Counted from the stretch's first letter, positions 34,406 to 44,750 are shown. The stretch: 64,000 nucleotides of DNA from Lactobacillus sp. ESL0791 (GCF_029433255.1 NZ_JAQTHU010000001.1:372001-436000); one strand, 5' to 3'. Made by a program: numbers and translations. The notes: generated by a model from the letters alone, not told the origin.

Positions 34406-34951
34406 ATGAAGCGTAAAAAACTGATTACATTGCTTGGAGCTGCAGCTATTTCATTGAGTGCTGCTGTGGTCGGGGCTGCAATAAAGCAACCGACACCGGC
34501 ACAGGCGGCAAGTAACAAGAAAAGTGTTAAGGATAAATCCTTCACTTTTGCTAAAACATGGCGCACGAAGTGGTATAGCACTTATTACTTAACACCTAGC
34601 CCAATGGAAATATACAAGACAGGCTTAAAATCACCGTGGACAGGTGAAAACGTAAAAACGGTGATGGGCGTTGTCCCAAAAACTGCTAAAACAATGGTCG
34701 TGACACCGAAGAAGATGCACGGTGATGATTGGCTCATTTTGACCCCAGCTGGTGCTAGGAATAATGCCGACACGCACGCGCTGACCTCAAAGCTTGAAAA
34801 ACTTAACGGCAAGAAGCACCGGGTGATTTTTGAAGCTAACCCGGATAACGGCAAGGTGATTAACCAATTCTTTAAATCAGAAAAACTGGCTAAGAAGTAT
34901 GGCAATCATCACTTCAAAGATATGACTTACAGCGAAATTAGCCCAAGATAA
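34406..34951 (+). CDS. Small secreted protein, paralogue B
   Basis: This 181-residue precursor has a signal peptide ending near AQAAS (about residue 32), then a basic mature domain. It shares with the protein at 33667 the patterns W(R/Y)...Y, LSPM/TPSPMEI, and VIFEANPDNGKVINQFF...LAKKYGNHHFKDMTYSE. It is shorter, lacking the last 15 residues or so. Each gene has its own binding site (here AGGAG), and the gap of 103 bases suggests separate promoters. Function is unknown; tandem duplication with divergence is clear. Confidence 0.7.
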   Translation: MKRKKLITLLGAAAISLSAAVVGAAIKQPTPAQAASNKKSVKDKSFTFAKTWRTKWYSTYYLTPSPMEIYKTGLKSPWTGENVKTVMGVVPKTAKTMVVTPKKMHGDDWLILTPAGARNNADTHALTSKLEKLNGKKHRVIFEANPDNGKVINQFFKSEKLAKKYGNHHFKDMTYSEISPR

Positions 34952-35030
34952 AAGAGTGTAATAAGCTTGGCAAACAATTTGTGAAATCATTTGTTTTTGC
35001 CTAAAGTCTTAGTGTAAATATTATGTATAA

Positions 35031-35061
35031 AAAAGCGTTAGACATCTCTAGCGCTTTTTTT
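35031..35061 (+). terminator. Terminator after secreted protein B
   Basis: AAGCGTTAGA/TCTAGCGCTT forms a stem with a short loop and a long T-run. Confidence 0.85.
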
Positions 35062-35200
35062 GCTTGCATATTTTTATTGGATTTAGATAAATGATGATTG
35101 CATTTTTTAAATGTAACCTGTTTCACGAAAAGTAAAAAAAATCTTTTGTAGTGCTTTAATTTAATCAGTTGAAAAATCATTTCTAATTTGCAGGTTTGAG

Positions 35201-35206
35201 TATAAT
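35201..35206 (+). promoter_or_regulatory. -10 box of the agmatine operon
   Basis: TATAAT preceded by TTTGAG lies 80 bases before the putrescine carbamoyltransferase start. No good -35 is visible 17 bases upstream, suggesting control by an activator. Confidence 0.45.
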
Positions 35207-35285
35207 ATTAAATCTGTGTTCGAACACAAATAAAGAATTAAATAAGCAAAATGAATTAAAAACACAAAATGAAAGGATGTTGACA

Positions 35286-36323
35286 GTGAAAAGAGATTTT
35301 ATTGATACTAATACATACTCTAAAGATGAAATTCAGTTCTTAATTGATTTAGGAATTCAGATTAAAAATGATATTAAAAATGGTAATTATCCCCAGTTGC
35401 TGAAAAATAAAACTTTAGGCATGATTTTTGAAGAATCATCCACAAGAACCCGTGTTTCGTTTGAAACAGCTATGACTCAATTAGGTGGTCACGCAGAGTA
35501 TTTAGCACCTGGACAAATTCATTTGGGCAGTTCAGAAGGCGAAACTTTAAGTGATACTGCGATAGTTTTGTCAAGGTTAGTAGATGTTTTGATGGCAAGG
35601 GTTGCTAAGCATTCAACTGTAGTCCAGCTGGCTGAAGCAGCGACTGTACCAGTTTTAAACGGGATGAGCGATTACAATCATCCAACGCAAGAAATAGGCG
35701 ATATTATAACAATTTCTGAGCATTTACCATCTGGTAAAAAATTAAAAGACTGTAAGATTGTTTTCGTCGGTGATGCAACACAGGTATGTGTTTCAACAAT
35801 GTTTATGGCTTCAAAGATGGGAATGGAATTTGTTCAATTTGGCCCTAAGGACTATCAAATTCCTGAAGAGAAATTGGCAATTGGTCGTGCAAATGCCAAA
35901 ATTTCTGGTGGCAGCGTTAAAATTACGGATCAACCAGATGAAGCATTAAAAGACGCAGATTTTATTTATACAGATGTTTGGTATGGTCTATACGAAAATC
36001 CTCTATCATATGATGAGAGAATGAAAGTTTTCTATCCTAAATATCAAGTTAACGATAAATTAATGTCTCAGGCTTCATCGCATGCGAAGTTTATGCATTG
36101 TCTTCCAGCAAATCGTGGTGAAGAAGTTACGGATAGTGTTATTGACTCTCCTAACTCGATTGCTTGGGATGAAGCTGAAAACCGTTTAACAGCAATGAGA
36201 TCTTTATTAGTATATTTGCTTGCGCCATCTATTAACTATTCTGAAAAAGAGCTTAATGAATTAAACGATCCAAGATTGAAGAATATGATCCTTAGCATCA
36301 CAAGCAATGGCCTTAAGCTATAA
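35286..36323 (+). CDS. ptcA: Putrescine carbamoyltransferase
   Basis: I place the start at the GTG at 35286 (345 residues): AAAGGA lies 9 bases before it and the protein then begins (M)[10 protein letters not shown], as in enterococcal PTC. A longer reading from 35196 has no support. It has the carbamoyl-phosphate loop SSTRTR (about residues 54-59), NHPTQE, and [11 protein letters not shown] near the C-terminus. The PTC-type C-terminal extension beyond ornithine transcarbamylases is present. It converts carbamoylputrescine plus phosphate into putrescine and carbamoyl phosphate. It is the first gene of the four-gene agmatine operon. The DNA is A/T-rich compared with the flanks, which suggests transfer. 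Confidence 0.92.
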   Translation: MKRDFIDTNTYSKDEIQFLIDLGIQIKNDIKNGNYPQLLKNKTLGMIFEESSTRTRVSFETAMTQLGGHAEYLAPGQIHLGSSEGETLSDTAIVLSRLVDVLMARVAKHSTVVQLAEAATVPVLNGMSDYNHPTQEIGDIITISEHLPSGKKLKDCKIVFVGDATQVCVSTMFMASKMGMEFVQFGPKDYQIPEEKLAIGRANAKISGGSVKITDQPDEALKDADFIYTDVWYGLYENPLSYDERMKVFYPKYQVNDKLMSQASSHAKFMHCLPANRGEEVTDSVIDSPNSIAWDEAENRLTAMRSLLVYLLAPSINYSEKELNELNDPRLKNMILSITSNGLKL

Positions 36324-36344
36324 ATTCATAAAGGATGATGAATA

Positions 36345-37700
36345 ATGAAAAAAAAGGGATTTCATTTATTTGACGCTGTTTTAATGTCAGTAGTTGTGAT
36401 CATGGTTGTCGAATCCGTTGCACCAGCAGCAGCTATTGGACCATCACAATTTTTCTGGTGGATATTTTTACTAATATTTTTCTTCTTACCGTATGGTTTG
36501 ATTTCTTCTGAACTAGGCACAGCTTATACAGGAGATGGTGGACTTTATGATTGGGTTAAAGAAGCTTTTGGCGTTCGTTGGGGAGGCAGACTGGCATGGC
36601 TGTATTGGATAAATTATCCAATTTGGATGTCAAGTCTAGCAGTTCTTTTTTCGCAAGTAATTGGCACCCTTCTTCATACTAATATGAATATTTGGGTTTC
36701 AATGATTATTCAACTAGCCTTTGTCTGGACTGTTGTAATTCTAGGCAACAAGCCAATTTCTGAAAGTAAATGGATATTGAATTTAGCAGCATTTGCCAAA
36801 ATTTTTATTATCGTTGCTCTTTCAGTATTAGGTATTTATATTGCTGCAACTAAAGGCATCGCCAACGATCTGTCGTTTGGTAACTTATTACCTAAAGCAA
36901 ATGTATCAAGTTTAAGCAATTTGTCAGTAATTATTTTTAATTTCTTAGGCTTTGAAGTTGTCGCTACAATGTCAGGCGATATGGATAATCCTAAAAAACA
37001 AATACCGCAAGCCATAGTTTACGGGGGAATTTTAATAGCATTACTGTATTTGTTATCTGCATTTGGCGTAGGTGTAGCAATTCCCGCTGATAAGTTGTCA
37101 CCGTCTAGTGGTCTTTTGGATAGTTTTATCTTAATGATTGGTCACATGAATTGGTTCGTTATTTTAATTGGTATCTTCTTCCTTTACACTTTGGCTTCTG
37201 AAATGGTTTCTTGGGCTTTAGGTGTAAATGTTGTTGCCGAATATGCCGCTAAAGATGGGGCATTGCCAAAAATTTTTGGTCGTGAAGATAAAAATCATAT
37301 GCCAGTAGGTGCTGGGTATTTAAATGGAATTGTGGCAAGTATTCTAGTTGTTATATCTCCGTTTATTCCCAATCAAGATATTTTTTGGGCTTTCTTCTCA
37401 TTGAATGTTGTTGCTTTGCTATTGTCGTATTCAATGATGTTTCCAGCCTTTATAAAATTAAGAAAAACAGAACCTGATATTGCCAGACCGTTCAAGGTTC
37501 CTGGTAATAAGTTAGTAGTTAGTTTAATGACATGGATTCCAGAAATTCTGCTGATTATAACTATAATTTTAACAATCGTTCCTTTAAATGGAAGCAAAAC
37601 AGAAATTTCTGGCAAAATGCCGATTTTAATTGGAACAATAATTACTATTTTAATTGGTGAAGTTATTGTTCAAGTTACGCAAAACAGAAAGGATATATAA
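36345..37700 (+). CDS. aguD: Agmatine/putrescine antiporter (APC family)
   Basis: The 451-residue protein has about 12 hydrophobic segments and the APC-superfamily start ([26 protein letters not shown]). It lies 21 bases after the carbamoyltransferase and 2 bases before agmatine deiminase. In this operon the APC carrier exchanges external agmatine for internal putrescine, which spares energy and helps to raise pH. Substrate assignment rests on operon position; the transporter family is certain. Confidence 0.88.
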   Translation: MKKKGFHLFDAVLMSVVVIMVVESVAPAAAIGPSQFFWWIFLLIFFFLPYGLISSELGTAYTGDGGLYDWVKEAFGVRWGGRLAWLYWINYPIWMSSLAVLFSQVIGTLLHTNMNIWVSMIIQLAFVWTVVILGNKPISESKWILNLAAFAKIFIIVALSVLGIYIAATKGIANDLSFGNLLPKANVSSLSNLSVIIFNFLGFEVVATMSGDMDNPKKQIPQAIVYGGILIALLYLLSAFGVGVAIPADKLSPSSGLLDSFILMIGHMNWFVILIGIFFLYTLASEMVSWALGVNVVAEYAAKDGALPKIFGREDKNHMPVGAGYLNGIVASILVVISPFIPNQDIFWAFFSLNVVALLLSYSMMFPAFIKLRKTEPDIARPFKVPGNKLVVSLMTWIPEILLIITIILTIVPLNGSKTEISGKMPILIGTIITILIGEVIVQVTQNRKDI

Positions 37701-37702
37701 TT

Positions 37703-38797
37703 ATGAAAACTTTAAATAGTACTCCAAAGAAAGATGGATTTAGAATGCCAGGTGAGTTTGAAGCTCACAAGGGAGTTTATATTTTATGGCCACAACGCCC
37801 AGATAACTGGCGTAATGGCGGTAAGCCAGCACAAAAAACTTTTGTTGAGGTTGCTAAGGCAATTTCACAGTTTGAGCATGTTACTGTTGGCGTTAATGAT
37901 GATCAATATGATAACGCTTGTCAAATGCTTCCAAGTAACGTTGAAGTTGTTGAAATATCTAATAATGATTCTTGGATAAGAGATTGCGGTGCAACATTTG
38001 TAAAGAATGATAAGGGAACCCTGAGAGCAGTTGATTGGACTTTTAATGCTTGGGGCGGCTTAGTTGATGGTCTATATTTTCCTTGGGATAAAGATGATCG
38101 TGTTGCCCATAAAATGGCTGAGTTGGAACATGTCGACCGCTATCGCTTAAATGATTTTATCTTAGAAGGCGGTTCAATTCATGTTGATGGTGAAGGCACA
38201 TTAATTGCTACTGAAGAGTGTCTACTTTCTAAAGGCAGGAATGCACAACTTTCAAAAGAGCAAATTGAAGAAATTTTGAAAGAATATTTGAATTTAGACA
38301 AAGTTATCTGGCTTAAGAGAGGCATTTATAACGATGAAACAAATGGTCACGTTGATAATATTGCCAATTTTGTTAAACCTGGTGAAGTTGTTTTAGCTTG
38401 GACGGATGATAAATCGGATCCGCAATACGAGATATCAAAAGAAAATTTGGATATTTTGGAGAATGCAACTGATGCCAAAGGACGTAAACTCAAGGTAGTT
38501 AAGCTTCATGTTCCAAGTCCAGTTTTGATTACAGAGGAAGAGAGTAAGGGTGTTGACGCTGTCGAAGGCACTTTGCCACGTCAAGAAGGCGATCGGTTGG
38601 CAGCAAGTTATGTGAACTATTACACCGCTAATGGTGGAATTGTATTTCCTACCTTTAATGATCCGATGGATAAAGAGGCTGAAAAAACGTTAGCTGAATT
38701 ATATCCTGATAGAAAAATTGTTGGCGTTTCAGCACGTGAAATTCTATTAGGTGGCGGTAATATTCATTGTATTACACAGCAAATACCACAAAATTAA
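37703..38797 (+). CDS. aguA: Agmatine deiminase (catalytically complete)
   Basis: The 364-residue enzyme of the guanidine-modifying fold has NDSWIRDCG (about 88-96), [12 protein letters not shown] (about 154-165), the catalytic His216 in NGHVDN and the catalytic Cys356 in [11 protein letters not shown]. It hydrolyses agmatine to N-carbamoylputrescine and ammonia. It is the third gene of the operon. A second homologue at 40600 lacks the His and Cys, so this is the only active deiminase in the window. Confidence 0.94.
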   Translation: MKTLNSTPKKDGFRMPGEFEAHKGVYILWPQRPDNWRNGGKPAQKTFVEVAKAISQFEHVTVGVNDDQYDNACQMLPSNVEVVEISNNDSWIRDCGATFVKNDKGTLRAVDWTFNAWGGLVDGLYFPWDKDDRVAHKMAELEHVDRYRLNDFILEGGSIHVDGEGTLIATEECLLSKGRNAQLSKEQIEEILKEYLNLDKVIWLKRGIYNDETNGHVDNIANFVKPGEVVLAWTDDKSDPQYEISKENLDILENATDAKGRKLKVVKLHVPSPVLITEEESKGVDAVEGTLPRQEGDRLAASYVNYYTANGGIVFPTFNDPMDKEAEKTLAELYPDRKIVGVSAREILLGGGNIHCITQQIPQN

Positions 38798-38822
38798 CTT
38801 TTTAGATTAGGAAGAAAGATTA

Positions 38823-39764
38823 ATGACACATAAGTCTATCGTAGTAGCGCTGGGTGGTAATGCAATACTTACGGATGATCCTTCAGAAGAGGGTCAACGC
38901 AAGGCAGTAAAAAAAGCAAGCAAATCTTTAGTTAAATTTGTTAACAATGGAGATCGACTAATTATTACACATGGAAACGGACCACAAGTTGGGAACTTGC
39001 TTTTACAGCAATTAAATTCTAATAGTCCGCAAAATCCAGCCATGCCACTGGATACTGTTGGCGCAATGACTGAGGGAAGTATTGGGTATTGGATTCAGAA
39101 CGCTTTGCAAAAAGAGCTTTTGGATAATGATTTGCATCGAGACGTTGTGACTATCGTTACGCAAACAGTCGTTGCCCAAAATGATCCCGCATTCAACAAA
39201 TTTTCTAAGCCAATTGGACCATTTTATGAAGAGGAAGAATTAGTCAAAATTCACAAAAAATATCCTGGCTGGACTTTAATGGAAGATGCTCAGCGTGGAT
39301 ATCGCCGGGTTGTTCCATCGCCTAAGCCACAAGAAATTAAAGAAGCTAATGTTATAAAAATTTTAATTGAAAATAATGTTATTCCTATAGTATCTGGTGG
39401 TGGTGGCATTCCTGTCGTTAAGGATGGCAATAAATTATTAGGCAAAGAAGCAGTAATTGATAAAGATTTTAGTGCTGCCAAAGTTGCTGAATTAGTTAAA
39501 GCCGATGAATTAATTATTTTAACTTCTGTAAGCAATGTTTTTTATAATTTTGGTCAATCTGATCAAAAAGAAATTAAAAAGGTTAATGTTGCTGAACTTG
39601 AAGCAGGTATTGACAAAGGATATTTTGCTGCAGGGAGTATGTTGCCAAAAGTTCAGGCTGCAATTAATTTTGTTAAAAACACCAATAAAACTGCAATAAT
39701 TGGTAGTTTAGATGATGTTTCTGGAATAATTAAAGGTGAAAAAGGCACAGTTATTATTCCGTAA
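38823..39764 (+). CDS. aguC: Carbamate kinase
   Basis: The 313-residue enzyme has VVALGGNAIL at the start, THGNGPQVGN (about 48-57), PIVSGGGGIPVV (about 193-204) and VIDKDFSAAKVA, all typical of carbamate kinases. It uses carbamoyl phosphate from PtcA to make ATP, CO2 and ammonia, so the pathway yields energy and alkali. It is the last gene of the operon, and a terminator follows at 39777. Confidence 0.94.
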   Translation: MTHKSIVVALGGNAILTDDPSEEGQRKAVKKASKSLVKFVNNGDRLIITHGNGPQVGNLLLQQLNSNSPQNPAMPLDTVGAMTEGSIGYWIQNALQKELLDNDLHRDVVTIVTQTVVAQNDPAFNKFSKPIGPFYEEEELVKIHKKYPGWTLMEDAQRGYRRVVPSPKPQEIKEANVIKILIENNVIPIVSGGGGIPVVKDGNKLLGKEAVIDKDFSAAKVAELVKADELIILTSVSNVFYNFGQSDQKEIKKVNVAELEAGIDKGYFAAGSMLPKVQAAINFVKNTNKTAIIGSLDDVSGIIKGEKGTVIIP

Positions 39765-39776
39765 AAAATATATTAC

Positions 39777-39814
39777 TAAAAAGTTCGCTAGAAATTTTCT
39801 AACGAACTTTTTTT
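39777..39814. terminator. Bidirectional terminator, agmatine operon / regulator
   Basis: AAAAGTTCG-CTAGA and TCTA-ACGAACTTTT pair, with A-rich and T-rich flanks serving both convergent transcripts. Confidence 0.85.
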
Positions 39815-39816
39815 GT

Positions 39817-40590
39817 CTAACTTTCTAAATATTGATAAAGCAGCAATTCCATGATAATAATTAAAGATACTTGAGAAGTCATACTAACATTATTTATTTT
39901 TATTTCGTCGCTAAAATAATATAAATTAATATCACTCATATTTTGGATAGTATTATTATCAGCTGTAGTTATTGAAATAAGAGAGTTACCTTGACTTTCG
40001 CGTTTGATAGTATAAATTGTTTTAATTAATTCAGCGTCTTCACCTGAGTAATCAAAAATAAAAATCAAATCATCCTTTTCGATCATTTTGTATGCGGTAA
40101 GTCGTTCTTCGTAGTTTTCTGGGAAAATTACAATAAAGTCATTTATCGTATATAAATAGTTAATATATTTAGCAGCAAATTTACTGAGTGCTTTGGCAAA
40201 GAAAAATAGTTTTGGCTTTCTTTTTAATCCTGCTTCTATTTGATCAAATTTGTCTGTGTTAATCACCCTGATGGTTTCTTCAATATTTTTTAGATATGAC
40301 TCACTGTATTTATGAGTGTGATTGGGAATTGATGTTCGTATTTGTTGAATATCATTTTTTTGGGAAAGCTTTGTAAATTTTAAAACCGTAATAAATTCGC
40401 TATAACCGGAAAACCCCAACTTCCTAACAAAACGCAAAAAAGTAGTAGTCGATACAAAACATAATGATGATACTTCACGGATTCCCTTATCACTTATGCT
40501 ATCCATGTTTTGAATCACGTAATTCAGTATTTTATATTCGTTATCATTTAATTTATCAACATGTGATTTGATTACTTCAAAAAAGTCCAT
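39817..40590 (-). CDS. RpiR-family regulator next to the agmatine genes
   Basis: The 257-residue protein has an N-terminal RpiR helix-turn-helix (DKGIREVSSLCFVSTTTFLRFVRKLG, about 34-59) and a C-terminal SIS domain (about 110-245). RpiR regulators usually bind sugar phosphates through SIS; lactobacilli also carry RpiR members beside agmatine pathways. It is the second gene of a minus-strand operon: the agmatine deiminase homologue ends 9 bases before it. A role in controlling the operon at 35286 is inferred from position. Confidence 0.85.
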   Translation of the reverse strand: MDFFEVIKSHVDKLNDNEYKILNYVIQNMDSISDKGIREVSSLCFVSTTTFLRFVRKLGFSGYSEFITVLKFTKLSQKNDIQQIRTSIPNHTHKYSESYLKNIEETIRVINTDKFDQIEAGLKRKPKLFFFAKALSKFAAKYINYLYTINDFIVIFPENYEERLTAYKMIEKDDLIFIFDYSGEDAELIKTIYTIKRESQGNSLISITTADNNTIQNMSDINLYYFSDEIKINNVSMTSQVSLIIIMELLLYQYLES

Positions 40591-40599
40591 GGATTACTC

Positions 40600-41688
40600 C
40601 TAATCTGGGATTCCCAATATAATAGAATGTAAATTTCCTCCGCCTAATAGTAATTCACGTGAATTGATTGGAATAATAGTTCGTTCTGGAAATAACTTCT
40701 GATAAATTGATAATGCCCTTTGATCTTGTGGATCATCAAAAATCGGTACTAAAATAGCCGAATTAGCCATATAAATATTGATATAACTGCTAGTTAACCT
40801 ATCGCTGGTATATCGTGGCAATAAACCGTTGACCTTGTCTACGCCTTCACTTTCTTTTTGTGTGGCGTAAAGGGGTCGCGGTAAAGGAATTTTATGGATA
40901 GTAAAATGTTGACCGTCAGCATTAGTTGAGGTTTGTAAGATTTTTAGTGCTTCATGACAAATTCCATACATTGGATCCTGATGATTTTCTGTCCATGCAA
41001 GTGCAATTTCTTTAGGATTGACAAAAATAGCAATATTATCAATGTCACCATTGGTTTCATCCATATAAAATCCACGTTTGAGCCAAATTATTTTATGCGC
41101 ATTTAAATAATTTTGAAAAAATTTTTCTACATATTGTTTAGACACACGGCCATTTCTGCCCTCTGATAATACTGATTCTTCCACAGCTAAAATCGTTCCT
41201 TTACCATCTGTTTGATAACCGCATCCCTCTAAAACTAATTTTGATTTATAGTAATTAATATTATAAATATCACATAATTTTTGTGTAACTAAATTATCAA
41301 AATCCCAAGGAAAATAAAGCCCGTCAATTAATCCACCCCAAGCATTAAAGTTCCAATCAACCGCTCGAAGATTGTTATGCTCATTTTTAAGAAAAGTTGG
41401 ACCGATATCTCTTATCCAAATATCATTGTAGCTCATTTCTATAACGCGAATTGAGCTGGGTAATAATTGACGTGCATTTTGATACTGCTTTTGTGAAACC
41501 AGCATAGTGACTTGTTCATATTTACTAAGTATGGTTGCAATTTTACAAAATATGCGTTGTGCTGGTTTGGCACCTTCGCGCCAATTGTCAGCTCTCTCAG
41601 GCCACATCATAATTGTTTCTTTGTGATGTACCCAGTCTGAAACTGGGTAGTAATTATCGTTAACTGGTAATGTACGCAATTTTTTCAA
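40600..41688 (-). CDS. Agmatine deiminase homologue lacking catalytic residues (AguA2-like)
   Basis: I prefer the TTG start at 41688 (362 residues): AGAAGGGA lies just upstream and the protein then begins (M)KKLRTLPVND, aligning with the start of AguA; an ATG at 41712 would add eight residues. The fold and length match the active enzyme, and WIRD and the Glu of LEG are kept. But the catalytic His is Asp (NGDIDN, Asp215) and the catalytic Cys is Ser (GGGNLHSII, Ser355). LEGGS is also changed to LEGCG. It cannot use the normal covalent mechanism, yet the reading frame is intact, so it is kept for another purpose. In Listeria the second homologue, AguA2, is reported non-functional, a close parallel. 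It sits first in an operon with the RpiR regulator, suggesting an agmatine-binding or regulatory role. Confidence 0.82.
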   Translation of the reverse strand: MKKLRTLPVNDNYYPVSDWVHHKETIMMWPERADNWREGAKPAQRIFCKIATILSKYEQVTMLVSQKQYQNARQLLPSSIRVIEMSYNDIWIRDIGPTFLKNEHNNLRAVDWNFNAWGGLIDGLYFPWDFDNLVTQKLCDIYNINYYKSKLVLEGCGYQTDGKGTILAVEESVLSEGRNGRVSKQYVEKFFQNYLNAHKIIWLKRGFYMDETNGDIDNIAIFVNPKEIALAWTENHQDPMYGICHEALKILQTSTNADGQHFTIHKIPLPRPLYATQKESEGVDKVNGLLPRYTSDRLTSSYINIYMANSAILVPIFDDPQDQRALSIYQKLFPERTIIPINSRELLLGGGNLHSIILGIPD

Positions 41689-41712
41689 AGCAGTATTCCC
41701 TTCTGTGATCAT

Positions 41713-42071
41713 GAAGTCTACAAGTTTATATATAGTAGTTTATTTACAAATAATCAGATACTGAAAAAAGACTAGTAGCTTGACCGGCCTTTTAATTCAT
41801 TACAGGACTCATTTTACAATATTTTTTAAGTATTAAAAATAATTTATAGTAATTAATATTTTGTGTTTTACGTTAACTATATGCAATTTTATTAAAAGCA
41901 CAAAAATATATACGTATAAAAATATACTTTTATAATGTTGCCTTTTTTTAACTAGCGTTTTGTGCAGTTAAGCGATTACATTTTGCAATTAACCTCTTTC
42001 AAAAATTCATAATCGTGGATTATATGTCATAATAATAAGGGATAAGGCGATATTATTGGAGGAGTAATTAT
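41713..42071. other. A/T-rich divergent intergenic region
   Basis: These 359 bases separate the divergent AguA2-like and lytS genes and hold no ORF. A TATATA box lies close upstream of the minus-strand gene, and several TTAA-rich stretches could be promoters. No strong hairpin is seen. Confidence 0.4.
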
Positions 42072-43814
42072 ATGTTTAACTTGTTTATCCTGCTGGCAGA
42101 GCGTCTTGGGATCATCATGGTTCTGGCCTTTTTGCTGGTTAATATGCGCTTCTTCAGAAATTTAATTGAAAAAAGAACACTTAAGTCGCAAATTTGGTTG
42201 ACAATTATTTTTTCTTTGTTTGTTGTGATTGCCAATCTGACTGGAGTGGAGATTACCAATTCCAGTGAGGTCATCATGCCGCCAATTATCACGGGCCTGC
42301 CACAGTCGGATTCGATTGCCAATACCCGAGTCCTGGTTATCACCGCGGCCAGTTTGACTGGTGGACCTTACGTTGGGGCGATTGTCGGCCTGATTGGCGG
42401 GATTCACCGGGTAGTTTTTGGCAATTTTTCCGATTATTTTTACATCGCCAGTTCAATTTTGATCGGCTATTTAGTCGGCGTTTCGGGTGATAAGGTGAAA
42501 GGCGACAAATTGTACCCTTCAACCTTTTGGGTAGCTGTTTTGGCTTTTTTTGCTGAGTTGATTCAGATGACCTTCATTTTTGTTTTTAACGGTATCGGGT
42601 TAGTTAGGCTGATTTTCTTCCCAATGGTTCTCCTAAATACGGTTGGAGCCAGCCTCTTTATTGAGATTTTAAAAACCTACCTCTCTAATGAACGGCAGCT
42701 GAAGGCGGTGCAGACTAAGGATGTCTTGGAGCTGACCGACAAGACTCTGCCATATTTTCGCAGCGGCCTTGACTTTGCTTCGGCCGAACACGTTTGCTGC
42801 ATTATCAAAAAATATACCAACTTTGATGCCGTGGGTTTAACCGACCGGGTCAACGTCCTGGCCCATGTGGGTGCCGGTGAAGACCACCACATTGCGGGGG
42901 AGCCGGTGCTGACGGATTTATCAAAGAGCGTTATCACCTCGGGCAAAGAAAAAATTGCTTATTCTAAAGAAGATATCGGCTGTCCCCATAAGAATTGTCC
43001 GTTAGCCGCGGCGATTGTCTGCCCCTTGCAGGTTAATGATGAAACAATTGGGGCGTTGAAACTGTATTTTTGTGAGCCGAGCAAGCTGACGGTGGTGGAA
43101 GAAAATTTGGTGCGCGGACTCGCCATGATCTTTTCGGGTCAGCTGGCCATCGGCATTGCCGAGGAGCAGACCAGTCTGCGCAACGAGGCGGAGATTCGGG
43201 CACTGCAGGTACAGATTAACCCGCACTTTTTCTTTAATGCCATTAATACTATTGCCGCCCTGATGCGCTTTGACGTTGAAAAGGCCCGCCAGGCCCTCCT
43301 GCAGCTTTCGGCGTTTTTCCGCTCCAGTCTGCGCAACGGTCAGGAAAAAGAAGTCACATTTAAGCAGGAAAAAGAACATGTTGACGCCTATTTGGCAATC
43401 GAGACACTGCGTTTTCCCAATAAATTTAAAATTAATTACCAGATTAATGTGCCGGATGATACCCTGCTACCGTCATTTTGCCTGCAGATTTTTATTGAAA
43501 ATGCGATCCGGCATGCCTTTAAGGGCCGCAAAACAGGTAATGTGGTGATAGTCAAGGCCGAAATGGTTAGTGCTCACCACTTTGAAATTGCGGTTACCGA
43601 CAATGGTTCAGGGATTGTACCCGCAATTTTACAAAAATTGGGCAAGAAACCAATCACGGAATCAAAAGGCAGCGGCACGGCGCTGTATAATTTGAATAGA
43701 AGGCTGAAAGGTTTGTACGGGACCAGCAGTCAGCTGCGGATTGAAACGGGGAAGACAGGCACGACTTTTCGGACAAAACTGCCGCTCAGGAGCGCGCAGG
43801 AAAGAAACAGTTAG
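42072..43814 (+). CDS. lytS: LytS-type sensor histidine kinase
   Basis: The 580-residue membrane kinase has six hydrophobic segments (about 5-190, the 5TM-5TMR_LYT type), then a GAF domain (about 220-355). The phospho-acceptor box is VQINPHFFFNAINTI with His385. HATPase motifs follow: IENAIRHAF, and a VTDNGSGI/GSGTALYNLNRRL region. LytS senses membrane potential or pyruvate-related signals in other Firmicutes. LytR follows 96 bases later and lrgAB after that, the standard arrangement. GGAGGAG lies upstream of the ATG. It acts in the cell membrane with LytR as partner. Confidence 0.93.
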   Translation: MFNLFILLAERLGIIMVLAFLLVNMRFFRNLIEKRTLKSQIWLTIIFSLFVVIANLTGVEITNSSEVIMPPIITGLPQSDSIANTRVLVITAASLTGGPYVGAIVGLIGGIHRVVFGNFSDYFYIASSILIGYLVGVSGDKVKGDKLYPSTFWVAVLAFFAELIQMTFIFVFNGIGLVRLIFFPMVLLNTVGASLFIEILKTYLSNERQLKAVQTKDVLELTDKTLPYFRSGLDFASAEHVCCIIKKYTNFDAVGLTDRVNVLAHVGAGEDHHIAGEPVLTDLSKSVITSGKEKIAYSKEDIGCPHKNCPLAAAIVCPLQVNDETIGALKLYFCEPSKLTVVEENLVRGLAMIFSGQLAIGIAEEQTSLRNEAEIRALQVQINPHFFFNAINTIAALMRFDVEKARQALLQLSAFFRSSLRNGQEKEVTFKQEKEHVDAYLAIETLRFPNKFKINYQINVPDDTLLPSFCLQIFIENAIRHAFKGRKTGNVVIVKAEMVSAHHFEIAVTDNGSGIVPAILQKLGKKPITESKGSGTALYNLNRRLKGLYGTSSQLRIETGKTGTTFRTKLPLRSAQERNS

Positions 43815-43910
43815 TTTATTGGTGTTAGACTAGACATATTTTTGAAAAAATTTCTTGCTGGAATGAAAACTGTCGTAGTAGCAGCAATTTTAGAAGGAGT
43901 ATGAGCAGCT

Positions 43911-44660
43911 ATGAAAATCTTAATTGTTGACGATGAGCCTTTGGCACGGGATGAATTGGAGTACTTAATCAAAAAAAGTCCCAGTCTCAAGGGGGTGAGC
44001 GTAACAACTTATCAGGCAGAAGACATTAAGGAAGCGCAGGCCGCTTTACTGAAAAACCACATTGATTTGATGTTTTTGGATATTTCGTTAAATGAGGAAA
44101 ATGGTTTTGAGCTGGCCGATGAATTAAAAGAATTGACCTACCAGCCGATGATTATTTTTGCTACTGCCTACGATGAATATGCTGTTCGGGCCTTTAACGT
44201 CGGTGCTGTCGACTATGTTCTAAAGCCTTTTGAGCAGAAACGGATTGCTACTGCACTGGAAAAAGCCATGCGGGTTTTGGCTTTGAATAAAAATAGCAGC
44301 AACACTCAGGCGAAGCCGCCAGCGGATGCAGTCAGTGAAATGCTTAGCATCGAGCTGGCTGATCGCAGTGTGGTGATTAAGAAGGCGGATCTAATCACGG
44401 CAACCGTCAGTGACGGTATTTTGACAATCACAACGCATAACGCCAAGTACGAAACCAAGCACACGCTGGCCTGGATTAAGGAAAAACTGACCGACTGCAG
44501 GTTCATGCAGGTTCACCGCAACGCGATTATCAATGTCGAAAGCATCAAGGAGGTCCAGCCCTGGTTCAACCATACCCTGCTGCTCATCATGAGCAACGGA
44601 GAAAAGGTCCAGGTGGGGCGGGCCTATCGCAAGGAACTCAATAAACGCCTCGGGATGTAA
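43911..44660 (+). CDS. lytR: LytR/LytT response regulator
   Basis: The 249-residue protein has an N-terminal receiver domain (VDDEPLARDE, with the phospho-acceptor Asp57 in LMFLDISL) and a C-terminal LytTR DNA-binding domain (about 145-249). The latter shows MQVHRNAIINVESIKEVQPW and a Lys/Arg-rich end. It is paired with LytS and most likely activates lrgAB, which starts 197 bases downstream. Two perfect palindromes lie in that gap. The family is certain. Confidence 0.94.
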   Translation: MKILIVDDEPLARDELEYLIKKSPSLKGVSVTTYQAEDIKEAQAALLKNHIDLMFLDISLNEENGFELADELKELTYQPMIIFATAYDEYAVRAFNVGAVDYVLKPFEQKRIATALEKAMRVLALNKNSSNTQAKPPADAVSEMLSIELADRSVVIKKADLITATVSDGILTITTHNAKYETKHTLAWIKEKLTDCRFMQVHRNAIINVESIKEVQPWFNHTLLLIMSNGEKVQVGRAYRKELNKRLGM

Positions 44661-44663
44661 TCA

Positions 44664-44714
44664 GAGTGTCCAAGTTTGTTAGCAAAGCAGTTAACAAGTC
44701 GGGGCACTTTTTTA
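44664..44714 (+). terminator. Terminator after lytR
   Basis: AGTGTCC pairs with GGGGCACT around a long, partly structured loop and leads to TTTTTT. lrgAB therefore needs its own promoter. Confidence 0.7.
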
Positions 44715-44750
44715 GTGGGAAAAAATGAAGTTTGAAATTAGTCTTAGTGC

